Part shown: one piece after another, positions 1 to 4,909 of the stretch
How the letters are laid out: each line of letters opens with the position of its first letter
Position numbering within the stretch: the first letter of the stretch is position 1
From: Porphyrobacter sp.
GTDB lineage: Bacteria > Pseudomonadota > Alphaproteobacteria > Sphingomonadales > Sphingomonadaceae
Length of the DNA: 11,755 nt
Reading direction: 5' to 3'
NCBI GenBank assembly: GCA_021732945.1
Contig: JAKFWB010000437.1
Location: 1 to 11,755, forward strand
Made by a program: the position numbers and the translations under genes
The notes under the pieces: generated by a model
Database searches by the model: none
What the model was told of the DNA's origin: nothing
What the model saw: only the letters and a program-made list of their open reading frames with translations

Positions 1-325
1 CGTGCGCGACATCGTGTCGGGCCTCGCCGATAAGGGCCACACCGTTGACAAGCGCATGGTTATCCTTGGCGCGCCGATAAAGAACATAGGCATGCACAAT
101 GTCACCGTTGCCCTGCACCCTGAAGTGCGCGTGACGGTGAAGGCCAATGTCGCGCGCTCTGACGACGAAGCCAAGTTGCAGAGCGAAGGCGTTGACGTGC
201 TGAAGGCGATGTTCGACGACGAACAGCGCGAAATCGAGGAACAGGCCGATGCCACCCGCATCGACACCAGCCTTGAGCCGGGTGAAATCCCCGCCGAACT
301 GCTCGAAGATCGCGACGGCGAGTAA
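1..325 (+). CDS. rplI: 50S ribosomal protein L9, 5'-truncated by the window edge
   Basis: This is the C-terminal part of large-subunit ribosomal protein L9, which binds 23S rRNA near the base of the L1 stalk. The frame is open from the first base and ends at TAA (323-325), so the N-terminal rRNA-binding domain and the start of the linker helix lie off the left edge. The visible part has the L9 C-terminal domain pattern: [20 protein letters not shown], then [20 protein letters not shown] and [10 protein letters not shown]. About 50 residues follow that are strongly acidic (many Glu/Asp, ending LLEDRDGE); such a tail is longer than the roughly 149-residue E. coli protein allows and is common in alphaproteobacteria. 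L9 usually closes an rpsF-rpsR-rplI operon, so S6 and S18 genes are expected just upstream (established gene order, not visible here). A terminator follows at 422-457. Confidence 0.96.
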   Translation, partial: VRDIVSGLADKGHTVDKRMVILGAPIKNIGMHNVTVALHPEVRVTVKANVARSDDEAKLQSEGVDVLKAMFDDEQREIEEQADATRIDTSLEPGEIPAELLEDRDGE

Positions 326-338
326 GGTGCAATTGTGA

Positions 339-358
339 GCTCCCGCGCAGGCGGGAGC
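339..358. repeat. REP-like hairpin (GCTCCCGC / GCGGGAGC)
   Basis: A perfect 8-bp inverted repeat, GCTCCCGC (339-346) and GCGGGAGC (351-358), with loop GCAG, begins 13 bases after the rplI stop codon. It has no T-run, so it is more likely a 3'-end stabilising or repetitive intergenic element than a terminator. It resembles short GC-rich palindromes scattered through sphingomonad genomes (from memory, not verified here). Confidence 0.6.
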
Positions 359-385
359 CTCAGTCGGCGAGCACTATCGTCCGAG

Positions 386-405
386 GTCCCCGCCTTCGCG
401 GGGAC
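386..405. repeat. REP-like hairpin (GTCCCCGC / GCGGGGAC)
   Basis: A second perfect 8-bp inverted repeat, GTCCCCGC (386-393) and GCGGGGAC (398-405), with loop CTTC, lies 47 bases from the first. The two hairpins have the same stem length, loop length and general composition, so they look like a pair from one repeat family placed between rplI and its terminator. Confidence 0.6.
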
Positions 406-421
406 TCGCGAAAGAAACAAG

Positions 422-457
422 GGGCGCGGGGATCGGCATGATCTCCGCGCCCTTTTT
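422..457 (+). terminator. Rho-independent terminator of the rplI operon
   Basis: A 13-bp stem, GGGCGCGGGGATC (422-434) with GATCTCCGCGCCC (440-452), has one G-T wobble and a 5-base loop, GGCAT. It is followed immediately by TTTTT (453-457). This is a textbook intrinsic terminator, about 100 bases after the rplI stop and ahead of amn, so amn is probably transcribed from its own promoter. Confidence 0.88.
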
Positions 458-524
458 GTAAACAGAGGGCTTGCCGCCGCCCGCCTGTCGCTGAACAATA
501 ACAACAAAGGAGCAAACAGCGCCC

Positions 525-1961
525 ATGATCGACATCCCGAGCATCCTCGCCCAGTTGCAGCAGCATTATGATGACGCCGTGCGCTGTTTGCGCGATGACG
601 TGATCGCCTTTGGCCGCGATGGCACCATCCCGCTGCTGCAAAAGCGCGCTGATGGCAGCTACGCCTATCCGCAGATCACCCTCACCTATGCCGGGGTCGG
701 CGCGCCGCGTGATCGCAGCCGGGCGTTCGGGCGGCTGGAGATGCCGGGCACCTATACCACCACCGTCACCCGCCCTGATCTGTTCGCGGCCTACCTGACC
801 GAACAGCTGCAACTGATCGCCGCCGAATATGAAATCGAGGTTTCGGTAGGCCGTTCGCGGCAGGAAATCCCCTTCCCCTATGTGCTCGATGGTGAGGCTG
901 GCGCGGCGATGGTCGGGATCGCGCCGATGGACATCGCCGCGCACTTCCCCTCGACCGATCTTGCCCTGATCGGCGACGAACTGGCCGACGGGATCGAACT
1001 CGACGGCGATCACGACATGCCGCTCTCGCTGTTCGATGGCCTGCGCACCGATTATTCGCTCGCCCGGCTGAAGCACTACACCGGCAGCGAAGTCAGCGAT
1101 TTTCAGGACTTTATCCTGTTCACCAACTATCACCGCTATGTCGATGAATTCGTGAACTGGGGCGCGACCCAGATCGGCACGGATGGCTATGTTGCGCTGA
1201 CGGGAGCGGCGGGGCTCGATATTCGCGAGCCGACCACCCATGCGCAGGGTCAGCTTAACGACACCGCCTGGCGCCGGCACCAGATGCCGGCCTATCACCT
1301 GATCCGTGAGGATGGTCGCGGGATTACGCTGGTCAATATCGGCGTCGGCCCTTCCAACGCCAAGACGATCTGCGATCACCTCGCGGTGCTGCGGCCGCAT
1401 GCGTGGCTGATGATCGGCCACTGCGGCGGGCTGCGCTCCACCCAGAAGATCGGCGACTTCGTGCTCGCCCACGCTTACTTGCGCGATGATCACGTGCTCG
1501 ACGCGGTGCTGCCGCCCGAAGTGCCGATCCCTCCGATTGCCGAGGTGCAGCAGGCGATGGCGCTGGCGGCCGAACAGGTGTCTGGCGTGCAGGGCGCGAA
1601 CCTCAAGCAACGGATGCGCACCGGCACGGTCGTCACCACCGATGATCGCAACTGGGAGTTGCGGTATTCCTCATCGGCCAAGCGCTTCTCGCAAAGCCGT
1701 GCGATTGCGATCGACATGGAAAGCGCAACCATCGCCACCCAGGGCTACCGCTTCCGGGTGCCCTATGGCACGCTGCTATGCGTCTCGGACAAGCCGCTGC
1801 ATGGCGAGATCAAGCTGCCGGGTCAGGCCAACAAGTTCTACGAGGAAGCCATCGCCGCGCACTTGCAGATCGGTATCGTCACCGTGGCGCGGCTGAGGGA
1901 TGAGGGCGACCGGCTGCACTCGCGGAAATTGCGCGCGTTTAACGAGCCGCCGTTTAGGTAA
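525..1961 (+). CDS. amn: AMP nucleosidase
   Basis: A 478-residue cytosolic enzyme that hydrolyses AMP to adenine and ribose 5-phosphate, regulating the adenylate pool and feeding purine salvage. The E. coli enzyme is similar in length (about 484 residues). The N-terminal third (roughly residues 5-155) is the AMP-nucleosidase-specific domain. The C-terminal part is a nucleoside-phosphorylase-fold domain with the glycine-rich IGHCGGLR (297-304), IDMESAT around D397-E399 (ribose/base contacts), and SDKPLHGEIKLPG with D422 as the likely catalytic acid. The ATG at 525 is preceded by AAAGGAG (506-512), a good if somewhat distant ribosome-binding site, and the protein begins as expected for the family. 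It stands alone: a terminator lies upstream, and the next gene downstream has its own promoter. Product assignment is secure; I see no truncation or missing motif. Confidence 0.96.
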   Translation: MIDIPSILAQLQQHYDDAVRCLRDDVIAFGRDGTIPLLQKRADGSYAYPQITLTYAGVGAPRDRSRAFGRLEMPGTYTTTVTRPDLFAAYLTEQLQLIAAEYEIEVSVGRSRQEIPFPYVLDGEAGAAMVGIAPMDIAAHFPSTDLALIGDELADGIELDGDHDMPLSLFDGLRTDYSLARLKHYTGSEVSDFQDFILFTNYHRYVDEFVNWGATQIGTDGYVALTGAAGLDIREPTTHAQGQLNDTAWRRHQMPAYHLIREDGRGITLVNIGVGPSNAKTICDHLAVLRPHAWLMIGHCGGLRSTQKIGDFVLAHAYLRDDHVLDAVLPPEVPIPPIAEVQQAMALAAEQVSGVQGANLKQRMRTGTVVTTDDRNWELRYSSSAKRFSQSRAIAIDMESATIATQGYRFRVPYGTLLCVSDKPLHGEIKLPGQANKFYEEAIAAHLQIGIVTVARLRDEGDRLHSRKLRAFNEPPFR

Positions 1962-2013
1962 GTACCTGAACTTCCTCATTTGAAAGCACGAAAACTATTT
2001 TTCATGCGCAAAC

Positions 2014-2044
2014 TTGTTTTTTCACGGACTTAACACTATATAAT
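2014..2044 (+). promoter_or_regulatory. Predicted sigma70-type promoter of the orphan gene
   Basis: TTGTTT (2014-2019) is a plausible -35. TATAAT (2039-2044, consensus, 19-bp spacer) or the overlapping TATATA (2037-2042, 17-bp spacer) is the -10. The 85-base gap after amn is strikingly AT-rich compared with the flanks. Transcription would start near 2050, giving a leader of only about 12 bases before the ATG at 2062. Confidence 0.55.
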
Positions 2045-2052
2045 CCGTGAAA
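2020..2052. promoter_or_regulatory. 9-bp dyad flanking the -10 box (candidate operator)
   Basis: TTTCACGGA (2020-2028) and TCCGTGAAA (2044-2052) form a perfect 9-bp inverted repeat separated by 15 bases. The left arm lies between -35 and -10. The right arm overlaps the end of the -10 and the start of the ribosome-binding site AAAGGA. The arm centres are 24 bp apart, so a dimeric repressor could bind both arms across the promoter. Alternatively the arms could form an RNA hairpin, though most of the left arm should precede the transcription start. No cognate regulator is obvious. Confidence 0.5.
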
Positions 2053-2061
2053 GGAAATCCT

Positions 2062-2742
2062 ATGGCATATATCTTTCGAGCTGATGAAGCGGCTGAGAGA
2101 AACTTCGAGCGTGCAAAGAGGTATCTGATTAAGCCCGAATGGGATCGCTCATTGCGTTCGACTAGCGAAAATTACCTTCGCGAGCTGACCTGCCAATACG
2201 GTCCAGTAGTCGATTGCTATCCGACTTGGCATCCATTGGTGAGAAACCATGACCCTCGCAATCCAGAGACTTGGCCAAGCGAAAGGACCGGATACAAAGG
2301 GCTCGACCACACGGTAGCGTTTGTGAACGCGTTCCTAACGTGCCCATACGCGGCGAGTGGAAAAGCCGAACTATTGCGTCAATCTATGCGGGCTGAACTT
2401 CAGCACCATACTGCCCACATTTCGACGGAACATGTCGAAGCAATTTTCTATTCGAAGGATGCAGAGCCCATCTTGGTGACCTGTGAATGGACTGGAGTGA
2501 TCGATAATGACGGTCAAATCCCCGCAAAGTTCGCAGTGCCTTTGATGATGCAGCAGGAATTGGTCCTATGGGGAGAATCACAAATCGCTGAGCGTTGGGA
2601 CACGATGAAGCCCTACATTCTCGGCGAGCCTCACGGCGCGAGATCCTCGTTCTTCGTCTCTCAGGAAACGGCAATCGCACTCAAGAAGACCTACATGGGT
2701 ATGGTTGAATCGGGGATGTTCGGCCCCTTAAGGATGGGTTGA
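2062..2742 (+). CDS. Hypothetical protein, AT-richer orphan gene
   Basis: I do not recognise this 226-residue protein. I place the start at ATG 2062, six bases after AAAGGA (2050-2055); an in-frame GTG at 2047 is possible but sits in front of that site. No signal peptide or membrane segment is visible, so it is probably cytoplasmic. The N-terminus is helical and charged (residues 5-45). The middle carries several His and Trp residues, including HHTAHISTEH (115-124), then a likely strand pair around EPILVTCEWTGVI (135-147) and a helical C-terminus. Composition differs from its neighbours: in 2341-2400 I count 32 G+C of 60, against 41 of 60 in amn at 1261-1320, and it uses AGA, AGG and TTA codons that neighbours avoid. 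With its own dyad-flanked promoter and a toxin-antitoxin pair nearby, it looks horizontally acquired. A role in defence or phage biology is possible but unsupported. Confidence 0.75.
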   Translation: MAYIFRADEAAERNFERAKRYLIKPEWDRSLRSTSENYLRELTCQYGPVVDCYPTWHPLVRNHDPRNPETWPSERTGYKGLDHTVAFVNAFLTCPYAASGKAELLRQSMRAELQHHTAHISTEHVEAIFYSKDAEPILVTCEWTGVIDNDGQIPAKFAVPLMMQQELVLWGESQIAERWDTMKPYILGEPHGARSSFFVSQETAIALKKTYMGMVESGMFGPLRMG

Positions 2743-2770
2743 GTTTCGATTAGGCCATCGAGCTAGTATT

Positions 2771-2860
2771 CGTCGTCCAGTGCTTGACACGGGGCTTGGC
2801 TACCTTCGAAGGGGCTTCGGCGGCAGAAAAGCCTAACCCCGTGTCAAGCACGGGGCGACG
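2771..2860. repeat. 90-bp inverted repeat / REP-like doublet
   Basis: Arms 2771-2800 and 2831-2860 are inverted copies matching at 26 of 30 positions. They include the perfect 14-mer TGCTTGACACGGGG (2781-2794) and CCCCGTGTCAAGCA (2837-2850). The right arm is itself a hairpin, CCCCGTG-TCAAG-CACGGGG (2837-2855), and the left arm has the same design with one mismatch. The unit can therefore fold as one long stem or as two small hairpins. The loop contains the perfect palindrome CCTTCGAAGG (2803-2812). No T-run follows, so termination would not be classically intrinsic. It lies between the convergent orphan gene and the antitoxin gene. CCCCGTGTCAAGCACGGGG-like repeats are, to my memory, common between sphingomonad genes. 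Confidence 0.75.
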
Positions 2861-2879
2861 TGAGGAGCGGATTGCAGCG

Positions 2880-2996
2880 TCACTCCCGCCCCTTGGTCTT
2901 GGTCTGCCAGCCCTCGGCATGGGCGATCTTGAAATAGCCGGTCCGCCACTGTCTGCACCAGCGTATCAAGCTGTCAGCGCCTTGGCAGCCCGGTCA
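2880..2996 (-). pseudogene. Possible 3' gene remnant ending in a RimK-like tail
   Basis: A 38-codon minus-strand frame (no stop between 2994 and the TGA at 2882-2880) has no credible start or ribosome-binding site. It reads ...WRTGYFKIAHAEGWQTKTKGRE, a plausible C-terminus of a real protein. Its last 47 bases (2880-2926) match 39 of 47 bases of the rimK 3' end (3524-3570), including the stop codon in the same frame, and the first 27 match at 25. It overlaps the antitoxin 3' end in another frame. I read it as the 3' stump of a gene whose body was replaced by the toxin-antitoxin pair. A small duplication, or chance use of a similar tail, remains possible. The parent gene is not identified. Confidence 0.35.
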
Positions 2997-3250
2997 GGCT
3001 CGGCTGCGATGACCTTGAGGTAGGAACGCACCGCTGGCGGCGGCAGGGTGCGGCCGATTTCGTATTGGCGGATATTGGCCACCGGGATGCCATAACGAAC
3101 GGCAAAATCGGCTTGGCTCAGTCCCAAGCGTTCACGAAGTCGGCGGAATTCCCGCCCCCATAACGCGCATTGCAAGGCGCGCTCGGTGACCGGGCGGTCT
3201 TCCGGATCACTCAAGTCAGCTGGGATGGCGATAGTATGATCGTTCTTCAC
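2966..3250 (-). CDS. XRE-family HTH antitoxin partnering BrnT
   Basis: A 94-residue DNA-binding protein, probably the antitoxin and autorepressor of the adjacent toxin. The helix-turn-helix lies at about residues 35-70: FRRLRERLGLSQADFAVRYG, then IPVANIRQYEIGRTLP. The tail, PPPAVRSYLKVIAAEPDRAA, is typical of short HTH antitoxins in which the HTH is followed by RaYLkvIaaeP. The start is GTG at 3250, inside the toxin gene, with GGAG eight bases upstream; the two genes overlap by 35 bases, implying translational coupling. The usual partner of BrnT is BrnA, a ribbon-helix-helix (DUF4415) protein, so this HTH pairing is noncanonical. The residues before the HTH (about 1-33) are charged and could be the toxin-binding segment (inference). 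The antitoxin role rests on the overlap and the toxin family rather than on a diagnostic motif. Confidence 0.85.
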   Translation of the reverse strand: MKNDHTIAIPADLSDPEDRPVTERALQCALWGREFRRLRERLGLSQADFAVRYGIPVANIRQYEIGRTLPPPAVRSYLKVIAAEPDRAAKALTA

Positions 3251-3491
3251 TGACGTTGCTCCGCCGAACGGAAATCAATCGGATGGCATCGCCGCGTTCG
3301 ACATAGACGGCGGTCCAAAGGCGCTCGCCGACCATGCCGATCGCCTTGAACCTGCGCTCGGCATCTTCGGGTCTGATTGTGGGCAAATCCAATACGTCCA
3401 CATCGGCAAAAATCTGCACCCCAAAGGCCAACCCAACACCGTGTTTTTCGCGGTTGGCGATGTCTTTCTCGGGATCGAATGCAATCTTCAT
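3216..3491 (-). CDS. brnT: BrnT-family ribonuclease toxin (DUF497)
   Basis: A 91-residue protein of the BrnT family, small RelE-fold ribonucleases that inhibit translation when released from their antitoxin. Family signatures are visible: FDPEKDIANREKHGVGLAFG at residues 5-24 (the fDp.Ka..N..KHgv.F pattern), a middle R....IG..GERLWTAVYVERGD (47-68), and the C-terminal strand and helix RLISVRRSNVSEERSYY (71-87), matching the family's iRiISaRkA...Er.yY. Length is typical. The ATG at 3491 lies 32 bases downstream of the rimK stop and within a palindromic region; I see no ribosome-binding site before it, so a leaderless or weakly translated message is possible. The start is supported because the family begins with a short M.i.fDp strand. 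It overlaps the HTH antitoxin by 35 bases, in the toxin-first order typical of brnTA. Confidence 0.88.
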   Translation of the reverse strand: MKIAFDPEKDIANREKHGVGLAFGVQIFADVDVLDLPTIRPEDAERRFKAIGMVGERLWTAVYVERGDAIRLISVRRSNVSEERSYYRHPS

Positions 3492-3492
3492 A

Positions 3493-3509
3493 TATGTGAT
3501 TTACACATA
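3493..3509. promoter_or_regulatory. Palindrome abutting the brnT start (candidate autoregulatory operator)
   Basis: TATGTG (3493-3498) and CACATA (3504-3509) form a perfect inverted repeat around ATTTA. Only one base separates it from the brnT ATG. On the minus strand a good -35, TTGACG (3515-3510), lies just upstream, with 17 bases to TATATG, which includes the start codon. Type II toxin-antitoxin operons are normally repressed by their own antitoxin, and this is the obvious site. The exact -10 is unclear. Confidence 0.5.
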
Positions 3510-3523
3510 GTCGTCAAGCAGCC

Positions 3524-4429
3524 TCACCCCCGCCCCTTGGTCTGGGTCTGGCCGTTCTTGGCATTGGCGACGACGAAATCGATGATCTGCCCGGCGATAT
3601 CCTTGCCGGTCGCGCTTTCGATACCGGCGAGGCCGGGGGAGGAATTGACCTCCATGATCACCGGGCCGTGATTGCTGCGCAGCATGTCCACCCCGCAGAC
3701 ATTCAGCCCCATGCGCTTGGCCGCGCGCACGGCGGTGGAGCGTTCTTCGGGGGTGATCTTGATCACCTGCGCGCTGCCGCCGCGGTGCAGGTTCGAGCGG
3801 AATTCGTCCGGCGCGCCGGTGCGCTTCATCGCCGCGACCACCTTGCCGCCGACCACCAGCGCGCGGATATCGGTGCCGCCGGCTTCCTTGATGAATTCCT
3901 GCACGAGGATGTTCACATTGGCCCCGCGAAACGCCTCGATCACCGATTTGGCGCTGCTCATCGTTTCGGCCAGCACCACGCCGATGCCTTGGGTGCCTTC
4001 GATCAGCTTGATGACCACCGGGGGGCCCTTCACAGCCCTGATGATCTCCTCGGCCGCCTTGGGATCATTGGCGTAAGCCGTCAGCGGCAGGCCAAGCCCG
4101 TGCTTGGCGAGGATCTGCAAGCTCCTCAGCTTGTCGCGGCTGCGGCCGATGGCGACGCTTTCATTCAATGACCAAATCCCGCGCATCTCGAACTGCCGCA
4201 GGATCGCAAGGCCATAATTGGTGATTGAGGCCCCAATGCGCGGGATCACCGCATCATAGGCGGCAATCGGCGCGCCGTTAAAATACACCTCGGGTCGGTG
4301 GCTGGCGATGTGCACGGTGCAGCGCAACGTGTTGAGGATGTCGAGCGAGTGCCCGCGCGCCTCGGCCGCTTCTTTCAGGCGACGGTGCGAATAGAGGTTG
4401 GCGTTGCGCGCCAGCATCGCGATTTTCAT
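3524..4429 (-). CDS. rimK: Ribosomal protein S6--L-glutamate ligase
   Basis: An ATP-grasp ligase that adds glutamate residues to the C-terminus of ribosomal protein S6 in the cytosol, affecting ribosome composition and translation. The 301-residue length equals that of E. coli RimK (about 300), and similarity is obvious throughout. Landmarks are the N-terminal [32 protein letters not shown] (59-70), RDKLRS around K100, K141 and the glycine-rich EGTQGIG (144-150), VQEFIKE (177-183), RSNLHRGG (211-218), and the Mg/ATP ligands D249, E260 and N262 in VDML and [10 protein letters not shown]. The ATG at 4429 has AAAGG six bases upstream. It lies 24 bases after rimB, so the two are almost certainly cotranscribed. 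RimK relatives can also make poly-glutamate or other amino-acid ligations; with rimB adjacent, S6 modification is most likely. Its final 47 bases recur imperfectly at 2880-2926. Confidence 0.95.
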   Translation of the reverse strand: MKIAMLARNANLYSHRRLKEAAEARGHSLDILNTLRCTVHIASHRPEVYFNGAPIAAYDAVIPRIGASITNYGLAILRQFEMRGIWSLNESVAIGRSRDKLRSLQILAKHGLGLPLTAYANDPKAAEEIIRAVKGPPVVIKLIEGTQGIGVVLAETMSSAKSVIEAFRGANVNILVQEFIKEAGGTDIRALVVGGKVVAAMKRTGAPDEFRSNLHRGGSAQVIKITPEERSTAVRAAKRMGLNVCGVDMLRSNHGPVIMEVNSSPGLAGIESATGKDIAGQIIDFVVANAKNGQTQTKGRG

Positions 4430-4453
4430 GGAATACCTTTCGAGGCCGGCATT

Positions 4454-4909
4454 CTACCGGCGGCTGCGCCCCATATCCGCATTCTCCGGCGATTGCAGCC
4501 ACGAATGACCGCTATCGACAACCATCCTTCGTCTGAGCGCGGTGCGCCCGATCAGCATCGGAAATTGCATCTGCGACCGATCCGCCAAGCTGATTTCCGC
4601 CCGGAAAGACAAGTTACCGATCCTCAGCGGCGTCTTTATGACAAAGCGTTCCTGCGTATCGCCGTTGGAGCTGGTGATGCCGCGCACATCAACATGCACT
4701 GCCTCGCAAGCGTGACGTACCCCGTCCCAATCAACCGCGAACCGCACGAAGCGTTCGCCGTGGCGGGTGAAATCCTCGAGCACCACCGCGTGGAGCGAGG
4801 AGGTGCGCGCGCCGGTATCGATCTTGGCGGGGATACCGACAAGATCGAGTTCGGGCAGGCTCACCAACTCGCGCCAGCCAACGACCAGCGGCTCTTTGCG
4901 GGTTACCAA
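4454..4909 (-). CDS. rimB: RimB-type retropepsin-like protease (ATP-dependent zinc protease family)
   Basis: A 151-residue protein of the family annotated as putative ATP-dependent zinc protease (PF05618), whose fold and motif are those of a retropepsin-like aspartyl protease. Key features are VGWRELVSLPELDLVGIPAK (10-29), the catalytic-type DTGARTSSLHA (31-41), ITSSNGDTQERFVIKTPL, and a C-terminal RSQMQFPMLIGRTALRRRMVVDSGHS as in homologues. In Pseudomonas, RimB works with RimK in S6 glutamation turnover (established for that system; inferred here). The only start fitting homologues is TTG at 4909: no ATG or GTG lies nearby in frame, and GAGG sits about eight bases upstream. It overlaps the stop of the M2 peptidase by seven bases, suggesting coupled translation. 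The frame is open further upstream, to 5122, but that stretch is out-of-frame peptidase coding sequence. Confidence 0.88.
   Translation of the reverse strand: MVTRKEPLVVGWRELVSLPELDLVGIPAKIDTGARTSSLHAVVLEDFTRHGERFVRFAVDWDGVRHACEAVHVDVRGITSSNGDTQERFVIKTPLRIGNLSFRAEISLADRSQMQFPMLIGRTALRRRMVVDSGHSWLQSPENADMGRSRR

Noticed and set aside
471..499. Possible amn promoter TTGCCG-N17-AACAAT
   Set aside because: Each box matches consensus at only 4 of 6 positions, and the implied start would fall on the ribosome-binding site. Too weak to list.
360..1610. 416-codon minus-strand open frame antisense to amn
   Set aside because: It encodes a His/Arg/Gln-rich composition typical of antisense frames in GC-rich genes and lies opposite a fully motif-supported AMP nucleosidase.
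2047..2061. GTG 2047 as the start of the orphan gene
   Set aside because: It would use the ribosome-binding site AAAGGA as coding sequence; ATG 2062 has correct spacing from that site.
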